DNA of 64,000 nt, taken from positions 806,001-870,000 of the forward strand of contig NZ_CP012750.1 in the NCBI RefSeq assembly GCF_001302565.1, read 5' to 3'. Made by a program: the position numbers and the translations under genes. Positions within the stretch are counted from its first letter, which is position 1, and every line of letters begins with the position of its first letter. Positions 8,308 through 16,375 of this stretch are shown here, piece after piece. This DNA comes from Glutamicibacter halophytocola (GTDB taxonomy: Bacteria > Actinomycetota > Actinomycetes > Actinomycetales > Micrococcaceae). The notes under the pieces are model-generated. The model was not told the origin of the DNA. It made no database searches and saw only the letters and a program-made list of their open reading frames with translations.

Positions 8308-9466
8308 TGCGCGGAATACTACCGTCAAACGCGGAGGCATTAAAGACTCGGTGCGCAACGCGCTTTGGGCACGAACAGCTGGACGTTGCACGTTCTGTAA
8401 CCGTCGTCTACTCGGGGATCAACGAACATACCTGCACTCAGTTCTGTTGGCGGAACTGGCTCACAATGTCGGCGCTATCGCCGGAGCTGGATCGCCTCGT
8501 AGCGCAACTAACAGGGACGTTGACGACACTGAGGCAGAAGAGAACCTACTTCTCCTATGCCACGATTGTCACAAGATCATTGATAACCCAGATCACGTTG
8601 GCTTTTTCCCGCCAGAGAAACTTCGAGATATCAAGGAATCCTTTGAGCGAAGGATCGAGATGGTCACGGACGACGGTGGTCTAACGCGAACTGCTGCTCT
8701 TCGAGTTGGTTGTCTTATACGTGGGTCATTTGCGATGGCATCCCGGCGTGAGGTCGGCGAAACACTGCTCGCGGCCAACTATCTGGGCCTAGTTGAGACC
8801 CGACGCAGTGGTGACTTCGCTTGTCGAATTAGCGGCTCAGTTGAGGGGCGTGGCTTTTGGGATGCTGGGCAGCAATCGATCGATGACGTACTCGCGCAGG
8901 TTCAGCAAGCTGTTGATAGCGGGGACGTTGAACATATTTCTGTTTTTGCGATTGCTCCCGTACCACTACTTGTTTATTTGGGTTGGCATCTTGACGATAA
9001 AACACCAACCCGGCTCTTCCAGAAGCACCGAGACCAGTTCATAGGATGGTCGTGGAGAGAACAGAGCGATCCAGCTGACTTTGAGATCGTGGCCTCTCAA
9101 CAAGATGAATCCGCCGAAGATGTCATTCTGATTTGTGCATTGACAAGCGAAGTGAACCAGGCCGCGTTGCCGTCCGAGGTCTCCGGTTTGCCGACCATAG
9201 AAGTGAGGCCTATTGACTCGCAGGCTGGGCCGATTCTCATTTCTAACGAGCGATCACTCACCAACTTTGCCAAGCAGTGGCGAGAAGCGCTAGCTTTGGC
9301 CGAAGCGCATTTCCCAAACGCTCGTCGATGGCACCTGATAGCGTCTGCACCGGTCACAGCAGCGATTGAGGCTGGGCGAGCGGTAGTTCGAGACATTCAT
9401 CCGCCCGTGACGATCTACGAGCGCATGAATGCCGGTTACGAAGCAGTCATTACGATCAATAACTAG
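8294..9466 (+). CDS. cap5: Cap5-like CBASS effector: HNH endonuclease fused to SAVED
   Basis: A 390-residue effector expected to degrade DNA once its SAVED domain binds the CD-NTase product. I chose TTG 8294 because GGAGGA lies 7 bases upstream and the protein then begins just before the HNH domain; upstream in-frame ATGs lie inside cap2. The HNH part spans about 15-120, with zinc cysteines Cys32/Cys35 and Cys89/Cys92, His57, Asn84 and His93 (LLCHDCHKIID). The SAVED part spans about 150-390, with features such as PLLVYLGWHLDDKT and a C-terminal block around ASAPVTAAIEAGRA. It overlaps cap2 by 14 bases and ends the operon; the next gene is convergent. Confidence 0.9.
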   Translation: MSRIDARNTTVKRGGIKDSVRNALWARTAGRCTFCNRRLLGDQRTYLHSVLLAELAHNVGAIAGAGSPRSATNRDVDDTEAEENLLLLCHDCHKIIDNPDHVGFFPPEKLRDIKESFERRIEMVTDDGGLTRTAALRVGCLIRGSFAMASRREVGETLLAANYLGLVETRRSGDFACRISGSVEGRGFWDAGQQSIDDVLAQVQQAVDSGDVEHISVFAIAPVPLLVYLGWHLDDKTPTRLFQKHRDQFIGWSWREQSDPADFEIVASQQDESAEDVILICALTSEVNQAALPSEVSGLPTIEVRPIDSQAGPILISNERSLTNFAKQWREALALAEAHFPNARRWHLIASAPVTAAIEAGRAVVRDIHPPVTIYERMNAGYEAVITINN

Positions 9467-9734
9467 GGAGTGTCGGGGAACGATCGGCGCGGACAAAATG
9501 AACGCATTTGAACAATGCGCTGGGGCGGATTCGCGCCAGTAACGTCATGCTGTTGCCGGCTTTCAGATAACGCCAAGGAGTCAGATTGTGTGTCGCATAG
9601 TTCAGTTCTAGCCGACGGTCGCAGGGCTACTCAAGTACGTTCTCGGCTAGCTCCAGAATTCAGACGTCAATTACGGACAAAAGCAGCCTCCTGACGGTGC
9701 GCCGATCAACGACACCCCCGGGGCATGCAAGAAT

Positions 9735-10283
9735 TTAGCTATCCAAGCGGGAATGCTCACCCAAACCGTGCCACGTCCGGTTGTGATACACCAAACCGTT
9801 GCCGGGTTGGCCGAGTTCGCTGTCGCGTTCAATTTGCGACTGAAGCGCCCGGGCCACAAAAACCGTGGAGGCGCCCGCCTGGACTCGTTCTATGACCTCG
9901 CAGCGCACCCAAGCGCGGACTCCATCGAATACCGGTTCGCCGGTGCTCAGCCTAGACCACGTTTGCTTCTGTGCGAAGCGGTCGATGCCGCTGGTTGCAC
10001 CGAGCTTCGCCACATCGATGTCTTGTGCATCCAGGCTGTGAACGACAACGGTTGTTGCGCGGGTGAGCACTTTGGCTGCCGAGGACAGCGCAGAAATCGA
10101 GAAGACGAGCAATGGCGGATCAACGCTGATCGAAGCCACAGACGTTGCCGTGAGGGCAACTGGTCCGTCGCCGGCATCGGCGGTAATCAGGCTGACGCCG
10201 CCAGGGTGCCCGCGGAAGATCGCTTTGAAATCATCTGCGGGCAACGATGGTGTGGCCGATTCTGTCGCTTTAGACGCGGGCAC
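9735..10283 (-). CDS. Flavin reductase-domain protein (FMN-binding split barrel)
   Basis: A 182-residue protein of the flavin reductase-like family, which supplies reduced FMN or FAD to partner oxygenases or binds flavin itself. The typical N-terminal stretch is visible (HPGGVSLITA, then VALTATSVASISVDPPLLVF), as is a C-terminal GLVYHNRTWHGL. GTG 10281-10283 is preferred because AGGAG lies 7 bases upstream; this overlaps the mesD stop by 14 bases, implying coupled translation. As last gene of mesX-mesD-this gene, it probably supports the oxygen-requiring methionine synthase. That link is inferred from context. Confidence 0.82.
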   Translation of the reverse strand: MPASKATESATPSLPADDFKAIFRGHPGGVSLITADAGDGPVALTATSVASISVDPPLLVFSISALSSAAKVLTRATTVVVHSLDAQDIDVAKLGATSGIDRFAQKQTWSRLSTGEPVFDGVRAWVRCEVIERVQAGASTVFVARALQSQIERDSELGQPGNGLVYHNRTWHGLGEHSRLDS

Positions 10284-11310
10284 CAACAAGCTCCTCGCGC
10301 AGGATGCCAGCGCCTGCGCTGAGCGCGCTGAGCTTGGCCAGGGCCACATCGCGGCGGAACGGCGCCATGCCGCAGTTGGTGCTGGCAATCAGCTTGTCGG
10401 CATCGACAAATTCGAGTGCGTTGCGCAGGGTCTGCGCCACTTCCTCGGCAGTCTCCACAGCGTCATTGGCCACGTCGATAGCTCCGAGCATCACTCGCTT
10501 GCCACGGACCATTTCGACAACCTCAAGCGGAACATTTGAATGGTGGGATTCCAGCGAGACGGTATCGATGGAGGAAGCCTGCAACAGCGGGAAGGACTTC
10601 TCGTAGTGGCGCCACTGAGCTCCGAGAGTGGCTTTCCAGTCATTGTTCGCTTTGATGCCGTAGCCAAAGCAGATGTGCACGACGGTCTCGGCTTTGAGTC
10701 CCTCGCAGGCGCGCTCCAGGGCAGCGATGCCCCAGTCGGCCACCTCATCAAAAAAGACGTTGAAGGCAGGCTCGTCGAACTGGATGACGTCCACCCCGGC
10801 TGCCTCAAGCTCGCGGGCTTCCTGGTTCAAGATGGTCGCGAATTCCCAGGCAAGCTTCTCGCGGCTGCGGTAGTGCGCATCGTACAAGGTATCAACCATG
10901 GTCATCGGGCCAGGCAAGGTCCACTTGATCTGGCGGTCGGTCAGCGTGCGCAGGAATTTCGCGTCCTGAACGAAGACCGGCTTTTCGCGCTCTACTGCAC
11001 CGACGACGGTGGGAACACTGGCGTCGTAGCGGTTGCGGATGCGCACGGTCTCGCGCTTCTCGAAGTCGACACCGCTCAGGTGCTCAATGAAGGTGGTGAC
11101 AAAGTGCTGGCGGGACTGCTCGCCATCGGAAATGATGTCGATGCCGCGCTGGGCCTGCTCGAGGACCGCAGCACGCATGGCGTCCTGCTGGCCCTCGCGC
11201 AATTGCGCGCCCTCAAGCTTCCAAGGGGACCAAAGTTTTTCAGGCTCGGCGAGCCATGACGGCTTGGGCAGGCTGCCGACAATTGACGTGGGGATAAGCG
11301 GGGAAGTCAT
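10270..11310 (-). CDS. mesD: MesD-type core methionine synthase (MetE C-terminal-like)
   Basis: A 346-residue protein matching only the catalytic C-terminal half of cobalamin-independent methionine synthase MetE; the N-terminal folate-binding half is absent. Zinc and homocysteine ligands appear conserved: His212 and Cys214 (VVHICFGYG), Glu254 (VSLESHHSN) and Cys313 (STNCGM). Pairing with a DUF1852 protein identifies the MesD/MesX type, described as a folate-independent methionine synthase that needs MesX and oxygen. It would methylate homocysteine in the cytoplasm as the last step of methionine synthesis; the physiological methyl donor is not evident from sequence. It lies 19 bases after mesX and overlaps the flavin reductase gene. 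Confidence 0.85.
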   Translation of the reverse strand: MTSPLIPTSIVGSLPKPSWLAEPEKLWSPWKLEGAQLREGQQDAMRAAVLEQAQRGIDIISDGEQSRQHFVTTFIEHLSGVDFEKRETVRIRNRYDASVPTVVGAVEREKPVFVQDAKFLRTLTDRQIKWTLPGPMTMVDTLYDAHYRSREKLAWEFATILNQEARELEAAGVDVIQFDEPAFNVFFDEVADWGIAALERACEGLKAETVVHICFGYGIKANNDWKATLGAQWRHYEKSFPLLQASSIDTVSLESHHSNVPLEVVEMVRGKRVMLGAIDVANDAVETAEEVAQTLRNALEFVDADKLIASTNCGMAPFRRDVALAKLSALSAGAGILREELVGARV

Positions 11311-11329
11311 AGAAGAATCTTTCTGGATC

Positions 11330-12322
11330 TTAGGCGACAGGAGTCGGGTAGGAGGAAGACCACTGATCTAGCAGTTCACGATTTGGGGCGATGAAGTGTT
11401 CCTCGGTGAACTTGCCCTGGATCTTTCCCAATTGGGTGCGTTCTTCGCGGTCATAGAAAACGCGGGTGGGGGAGAAATCTTCGGCACCGAGGCTCGGGTG
11501 GTATACCGCGGGAGCCGCCGAATTAGCGTTGTAGATCTCCGGGCGGTAGATCTTCTGGAAGGTCTCCATGGTGCTGATCAGGCTGATCAGCTGCAGGTTC
11601 GTGTAATCGTTGAGCAGGTCGCCACGGAAGTAGAAGGCCAGCGGCGCGACGGCGCCCGGCGGCATGAAGTAGCGAACGCTCAAGCCCATCTTGCCGAAGT
11701 ACGCATCCGTGAGCGAGTTCTCGTCCTGCTGGTATTCCAAGCCGAGCACCGGATGGCTGTTGCCAGTGCGGAAATAGGTCTTGGAGGTGGAGACGCTGAT
11801 GCAGACCACCGGCAGCTGGGCGAAACGCTCACGGTATGCCTGCGAGTTCAAAAAATGCTGGAAGAGCTGTCCGTGGAGATCGCCAAAATCTTCGGGAAGC
11901 ACCGGAGCTCCGCTGTCATTACACGATGCTGGGAGCACAACGCTGAAGTCGTAATCGCGGACATAAGAAGAAAAATTATTGCCGACCATGCCCTGGGACC
12001 GAGTGCCGGTGAGTTTATCCACGATCGTGGTTTCAAGCACTTCTAAAAGAGGGAATTTCTGGTCGGTATTATCGGCAGAAAAGTGCACATTTGCGGAAAT
12101 GATTTCCAATTCAAGAGAATAGCGGTCGCCCTGGGGATTGTCCCAGTGAGCCAAGGAATTGAACCGGCGGTTGATCATCGTCAGGGCATTGCGCAGGTTC
12201 TCTTCGCGGCGCTCTCCGCGTGCCAAATTAGCGAAGTTTGTCGTGGTGCGCGAATTTGTCGAAGGGGAGTAATTCTCGTCGAATCTGGTGGTGCTAATGC
12301 TGAAATTTAATGCGTCTGCCAT
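11330..12322 (-). CDS. mesX: MesX, DUF1852 protein required by MesD
   Basis: A 330-residue protein starting MADALNFSIS; a longer frame exists, but this ATG gives the expected N-terminus. It has no signal peptide or membrane segment. I recognise the DUF1852 family from its overall sequence (for example TRFDENYSPS near the start and LGLEYQQDENSLTDAYFGKM in the middle) and from its position directly before a MetE-core gene. In the MesD/MesX system this protein is essential for methionine synthase activity; its chemistry is not established. It is first in a three-gene minus-strand operon, divergent from a LysR gene that probably controls it. Confidence 0.82.
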   Translation of the reverse strand: MADALNFSISTTRFDENYSPSTNSRTTTNFANLARGERREENLRNALTMINRRFNSLAHWDNPQGDRYSLELEIISANVHFSADNTDQKFPLLEVLETTIVDKLTGTRSQGMVGNNFSSYVRDYDFSVVLPASCNDSGAPVLPEDFGDLHGQLFQHFLNSQAYRERFAQLPVVCISVSTSKTYFRTGNSHPVLGLEYQQDENSLTDAYFGKMGLSVRYFMPPGAVAPLAFYFRGDLLNDYTNLQLISLISTMETFQKIYRPEIYNANSAAPAVYHPSLGAEDFSPTRVFYDREERTQLGKIQGKFTEEHFIAPNRELLDQWSSSYPTPVA

Positions 12323-12396
12323 GATGGCCAATCTGTATTTGGGAGGCCTGGGCAGGCCGAGGGGAAGTCGTTGCGTCAATCTTGCAGGGTGATTCT

Positions 12397-12435
12397 TGAT
12401 ATCAGGTAACTCGATATAACTATGGATTCATATAG
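12397..12435. promoter_or_regulatory. Divergent mesX/LysR control region with AT-rich dyads
   Basis: The 122 bases between mesX and the LysR gene contain TGATATCA (12397-12404) and an imperfect dyad CTATGGATTCATATAG (12420-12435), both AT-rich within GC-rich surroundings. LysR proteins usually bind such dyads between themselves and a divergent target. Assignment is by position and symmetry only. Confidence 0.4.
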
Positions 12436-12444
12436 ACTCAATCT

Positions 12445-13386
12445 ATGGTTCAGGGAACAAATGGCTTGACACTGCAGCAGCTTCGCTATTTCGTGGCGGT
12501 CGCCTCCGAAGGCTCGATCTCCGCCGCAGCCGACTTGATTTACGTCGCGCAGCCCAGCATGTCGGCGGCGATGAAGGAGCTCGAATCTCGGGTGGGGCGC
12601 ACCTTGCTGGTGCGCTCGGCCAGGGGAGTGACGCTCACCGCCGAAGGCGCAGAATTCCTCGGCTATGCCCGGCAGGTCCTGGAGCAGGTGGAGCTTCTTG
12701 AGCACCGCTACCTCGGCCGGCCCTCCGCCAGGCGCCTGCTGGGCGTCTCCACCCAGCACTACTCATTTTCGGTGGACGCCTTTGTCCGGATGGTCCAGGC
12801 CAGCGGCGCCGAGGAATACCAGTTTTCGCTCCGCGAGACGCGCACCGAACAGATCATCGAGGACGTGCGCACCCTGCGCAGCGACATCGGGATCCTCTAC
12901 CGCAACGACTTCAACCGGAAGGTCATCGACAAGCTGCTGCGCGAATCCCGGCTGGCCTTCCACCCGCTGTTCCTGGCTGATCCGCACATCTTCATCTCGC
13001 GCAGCAACCCGCTGGCCACCCGGGACCAGGTCACGCTCGAAGACCTCGAGGACCTGCCGCGGCTGACCTTCGACCAGGGCGCGAACAATTCCTTCTACTT
13101 CGCCGAGGAGGTGCTCTCCACGCGCTCCAGCCAACGCGAAATCCAGGTTTCGGACCGCGCCACCATCTTCAATCTCATGATCGGCCTGGGCGGGTACACG
13201 ATCTCCACCGGCATCATCAGCGACGAGCTTGATCCCTCCATCGTTGCCATCCCGCTGGCGATCGAGGAGCGGATCGAGATCGGCTGGATCGACCACGCCG
13301 CCATTCCGCTGACCGACCAGGCCCAGCGCTACCTGCAAGAAGTTCGCGCGGTGGTCGCCAGCTTCGGGGTCGAGGTGCTCGGCTGA
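12445..13386 (+). CDS. LysR-type regulator next to the mesXD operon
   Basis: A 313-residue LysR-family transcription factor. The N-terminal winged helix-turn-helix is clear (LTLQQLRYFVAVASEGSIS, then AQPSMSAAMKELESRVG), followed by a LysR substrate-binding domain from about residue 95 to the end. ATG 12445 has no strong ribosome binding site, so a start a few codons later is possible. Divergent placement suggests it regulates mesX-mesD-flavin reductase in response to a methionine-pathway metabolite, as MetR does with homocysteine; the ligand is not known here. Confidence 0.85.
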   Translation: MVQGTNGLTLQQLRYFVAVASEGSISAAADLIYVAQPSMSAAMKELESRVGRTLLVRSARGVTLTAEGAEFLGYARQVLEQVELLEHRYLGRPSARRLLGVSTQHYSFSVDAFVRMVQASGAEEYQFSLRETRTEQIIEDVRTLRSDIGILYRNDFNRKVIDKLLRESRLAFHPLFLADPHIFISRSNPLATRDQVTLEDLEDLPRLTFDQGANNSFYFAEEVLSTRSSQREIQVSDRATIFNLMIGLGGYTISTGIISDELDPSIVAIPLAIEERIEIGWIDHAAIPLTDQAQRYLQEVRAVVASFGVEVLG

Positions 13387-13620
13387 GCCGCCCACGGCGT
13401 AACTCCCGGTCATCGATCACCGGCGCATCGTCACAAACTTCGGCAAAAACCTTGAAATCACGCAGGTTCTGTTCAAAACTATGCGTCATAAAGTGGTGCC
13501 AACCACCGCGTCATCATGACAAGTTCACGACATATGAAGCTTGGCGGCCTTGTATGAAGCTGGCCGCCCGATAGCGCTTGCGCCGTTTGCGGCCCGTGGC
13601 CAACCATGGAAGAACAACAA
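13387..13620. other. Leader region upstream of the SAM riboswitch
   Basis: This lies between the LysR stop and the riboswitch. It contains a perfect inverted repeat GGCGGCC / GGCCGCC (13543-13549 and 13562-13568) with a 12-base loop and no T tract. The metY promoter should lie here. No gene is supported. Confidence 0.4.
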
Positions 13621-13707
13621 ACCATCAAGAGCGACTAAGAGATCTGGCTCGAAGACGTCGCAGCAACCATCGGGAAACCGAAAGGTGCTAATGCCAGGAA
13701 CGATGGA
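13621..13707 (+). ncRNA. SAM-I (S-box) riboswitch upstream of metY-metB
   Basis: The pattern fits the S-box aptamer. P1 is CCATC 13622-13626 with GATGG 13702-13706. It is followed by AAGAG, then P2 GCGAC 13631-13635 with GTCGC 13657-13661, and GCAACC. P3 is CGG-GAAA-CCG (13671-13680). The conserved AAAGGTGCTAATGCCAGG follows. CTGGC in the P2 loop (13644-13648) can pair with GCCAG (13693-13697), as in the known pseudoknot. The likely output is translational: CTCCCTCG (13771-13778) can pair with CGAGGAG (13786-13792) and hide the metY ribosome binding site when S-adenosylmethionine is bound. Confidence 0.87.
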
Positions 13708-13797
13708 GCAGTTCCGAACGCGCTTTTGCGTGCTGTGCTTCGTGTTGCCACACGATGCCTAATCGGTGCACTCCCTCGCAGAGAACGAGGAGGAGCT

Positions 13798-15102
13798 ATG
13801 AGCCAAGGAACCGACGCGGTCCATGCCGGATATCGCCCGAGCGGAGACTTCCGCCCGATGCTGCCGCCACTGCACAATTCCGCAGCCTACCAATTCCAGT
13901 CGCATGCCGAAGCGATCGAGAAGTTCGCGCTGCGCCAGGCCGGCTTCACCTACTCGCGCACCGGCAACCCCACCGTCTCGATTCTCGAGCAGCGCGTGGC
14001 AGCACTGGAAGGCGGCGCCCAAGCGGTAGCCACCGCCACCGGCCAGTCCGCGGTAGCCCTGTCCCTGCTGGCCCTGACCCAGGGCCCCAAGCACATCGTG
14101 GCCTCCTCCTCGCTCTACGGCGGCACCGTGGATCTGCTCACCGACACCTTCGCCGACTTCGGCATCCGCATCAGCTTTGTCGACCAGGCCGATCCGTCCG
14201 CCTGGTCCGGCGCTATCGAGGAAGACACCCGGGCGTTCTTCCTGGAGTCGGTCTCTAACCCGCTGTGCACCGTGGCCGATCTTCCCGCCATCGCGGCCAT
14301 CGCCCACGAGCACAATATCCCGGTGGTGGTCGATAACACCCTGGCCACCCCGCTGAATGTGCGGCCACTGGATCATGGCGCGGACATCGTGGTGCACTCG
14401 GCCACCAAGGGCCTGGCCGGACACGGTTCTGTTTTGGGCGGGATCGTCGTGGACTCGGGCAAATTCGACTTCTCCGATGCCGCCCGCTGGCCGCAGATCG
14501 CCGCCCCGCGCGTGCGGCTGAACAACACCTCGCTGCTTGAGCGCCATGGATCGGCCGCCTACGCGATGCTGGTGCGCTCCAAATTCCTGCACGACCTGGG
14601 CCCGACCCTGGCCCCGGCCAGCGCCCAGGGCATCCTGGCCGGCATCGAAACCCTGCCGGTACGCGCCGGGCATGTGCAGCGCAGCGTCACCACGCTGATC
14701 GGCGAGCTCCTGGCGCACCCGGGCATTGTGGCCATCCACCACCCCTCGCTGTCCACCCACCCGAGCCACGAGCTGGCCAAGAAGATCACGCCCAAGGGCA
14801 CCGGTTGCGTGCTGGCCATCGAGCTGGCCCATCCCACGCTGGTCTCCCCGCTGATCGACGGGCTGAAGCTGATTTCGCTGGCCGCCAATGTGGGGGACAC
14901 CCGCACCATGATCTCCCACCCGGCCACCATGACCCACTGCCGGCTCTCCGAGCAGCAGCTGGCCGCCGCCGGGCTGAACACCGCCACCCTGCGCCTGTCG
15001 GTCGGCCTGGAAGACCCCGCCGACCTGCTCGCAGATCTCACCCAGGCCCTGGACCACGCACTGGCCCAGGCCCTGGCCCCGCAAACCCAAGGAGCATCAT
15101 GA
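13798..15102 (+). CDS. metY: O-acetylhomoserine sulfhydrylase-type PLP enzyme
   Basis: A 434-residue enzyme of the Cys/Met metabolism PLP family. It is expected to make homocysteine directly from O-acetylhomoserine and sulfide. The PLP lysine lies in HSATKGLAGHG; upstream are YSRTGNPTVSILE and VVDNTLATPL, both typical of the family. ATG 13798 follows an excellent GAGGAGGAG ribosome binding site. It overlaps metB by ATGA. The SAM-I riboswitch upstream places it in methionine biosynthesis. Length agrees with MetY (about 430 residues), longer than MetB enzymes. Confidence 0.88.
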   Translation: MSQGTDAVHAGYRPSGDFRPMLPPLHNSAAYQFQSHAEAIEKFALRQAGFTYSRTGNPTVSILEQRVAALEGGAQAVATATGQSAVALSLLALTQGPKHIVASSSLYGGTVDLLTDTFADFGIRISFVDQADPSAWSGAIEEDTRAFFLESVSNPLCTVADLPAIAAIAHEHNIPVVVDNTLATPLNVRPLDHGADIVVHSATKGLAGHGSVLGGIVVDSGKFDFSDAARWPQIAAPRVRLNNTSLLERHGSAAYAMLVRSKFLHDLGPTLAPASAQGILAGIETLPVRAGHVQRSVTTLIGELLAHPGIVAIHHPSLSTHPSHELAKKITPKGTGCVLAIELAHPTLVSPLIDGLKLISLAANVGDTRTMISHPATMTHCRLSEQQLAAAGLNTATLRLSVGLEDPADLLADLTQALDHALAQALAPQTQGAS

Positions 15103-16304
15103 GCGGCTTCAACACCCTCGCCGTGCACGCCGGCCAGCACAAGGACCCGCACACCGGGGCGGTGGTCCCGCCGATCTACCAGACCAGCACCTTCGTCCAG
15201 GACGGCATTAACGTGCTGCGCTCCGGGCATGAATACTCCCGCGGCTCGAATCCCACCCGCGACGGGTTCCAGGACCAGCTCACCGCGCTGGAAGGCGGGG
15301 CCGCCGGCTTCGCCTTCGCCTCCGGCATCGCCGCCGAAGACGCGCTGCTGCGCGCGGTGCTCGAACCGGGCGACCACATCATCCTCGGCGCCGACGGCTA
15401 CGGCGGCACCAACCGGCTGATCTCCAAGCTGCACAGCAAGTGGGGGATCACCTCTTCGGCGGTGGACATCACCAGCCTGGATTCGGTGCGCGCCGCGGTG
15501 CGCCCGAACACCGCGCTGCTCTGGGTGGAGACCCCCTCCAACCCGCTGCTGGGCATCGCCGACCTGGCCGGCTGGGCGGACATCGCCCGCGAGCACGGCG
15601 CCCTGCTGGTGGTGGACAATACCTTCGCCACCCCGTATCTGCAGCGCCCGCTGGATTTCGGCGCCCACGCGGTGGTCCACTCCACCACCAAATACATTGG
15701 CGGGCACTCCGATGTGCTCGGCGGCGCGGTGATCGTGGCCGACCATCACTTCCGCGGGCAGACCCTGGCCGAAGCGGTGGGCTACCAGCAGTTCGCCGGC
15801 GGAGCTGTGGCCGGCCCGCAGGATTCCTACCTGGCCGCCCGCGGGCTGAAAACCCTGGGCCTGCGCATGGAGCGCCACTGCGCCTCGGCCGATACCCTGG
15901 CCCGCTGGCTCGATGCGCAGCCCGAGGTCACCCGGGTCTACTACCCGGGACTCGAATCGCACCCCGGGCACGAGCTGGCCGCCCGCCAGCAGCGCGGTTT
16001 TGGCGGGATCGTCTCGCTGGCCCTGGAAGATGAGGCCGCTGCCCGCGCCTTCGCCCAATCCATGGAGTACTTCCAGCTCTCGGTCTCCCTGGGCGGGGTG
16101 GAATCCCTGGTCTGCTATCCGCGCGAAATGACCCACGCCTCGCTGATCGGCACGCCGCTGGAAATCCCGGCCAACCTGGTCCGCCTCTCGGTGGGCATCG
16201 AGGAGGCCGAGGATCTGATCGCCGATCTTCAACGCGGCCTGGCCGCCGCCCGGGCCACCCGGCCTGTGAGCACCGTGCGCGAAAAGGCCCTGGAAAACGC
16301 CTGA
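15099..16304 (+). CDS. metB: Cystathionine gamma-synthase/lyase-type PLP enzyme
   Basis: A 401-residue paralogue of the preceding enzyme. The family features are YSRGSNPTRDGFQ, VVDNTFATPYLQRPL and the PLP-lysine motif HSTTKYIGGHSD. Length and motifs fit cystathionine gamma-synthase (O-acetyl- or O-succinylhomoserine plus cysteine to cystathionine), although a gamma-lyase activity cannot be excluded by eye. The start at ATG 15099 overlaps the metY stop by 4 bases and follows AAGGAG. With metY it gives two parallel routes to homocysteine precursors, both under the SAM riboswitch. MesD/MesX would then convert homocysteine to methionine. Confidence 0.85.
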   Translation: MSGFNTLAVHAGQHKDPHTGAVVPPIYQTSTFVQDGINVLRSGHEYSRGSNPTRDGFQDQLTALEGGAAGFAFASGIAAEDALLRAVLEPGDHIILGADGYGGTNRLISKLHSKWGITSSAVDITSLDSVRAAVRPNTALLWVETPSNPLLGIADLAGWADIAREHGALLVVDNTFATPYLQRPLDFGAHAVVHSTTKYIGGHSDVLGGAVIVADHHFRGQTLAEAVGYQQFAGGAVAGPQDSYLAARGLKTLGLRMERHCASADTLARWLDAQPEVTRVYYPGLESHPGHELAARQQRGFGGIVSLALEDEAAARAFAQSMEYFQLSVSLGGVESLVCYPREMTHASLIGTPLEIPANLVRLSVGIEEAEDLIADLQRGLAAARATRPVSTVREKALENA

Positions 16305-16375
16305 TCGCATCGAACCGCAATAATCGGGCGGCGCGCCCCTTCCCCACGGAATAGTAATTGGGGAAGGGTGGAAAC

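Noticed and set aside
9467..9734. Possible attachment site or small gene between cap5 and the flavin reductase gene
   Set aside because: Only a short imperfect inverted repeat is present; no direct repeat, tRNA end or convincing frame.
13543..13568. GGCGGCC/GGCCGCC hairpin as a terminator or riboswitch
   Set aside because: No T tract, and it lies upstream of the SAM-I aptamer rather than between aptamer and gene. Noted only as a leader feature.
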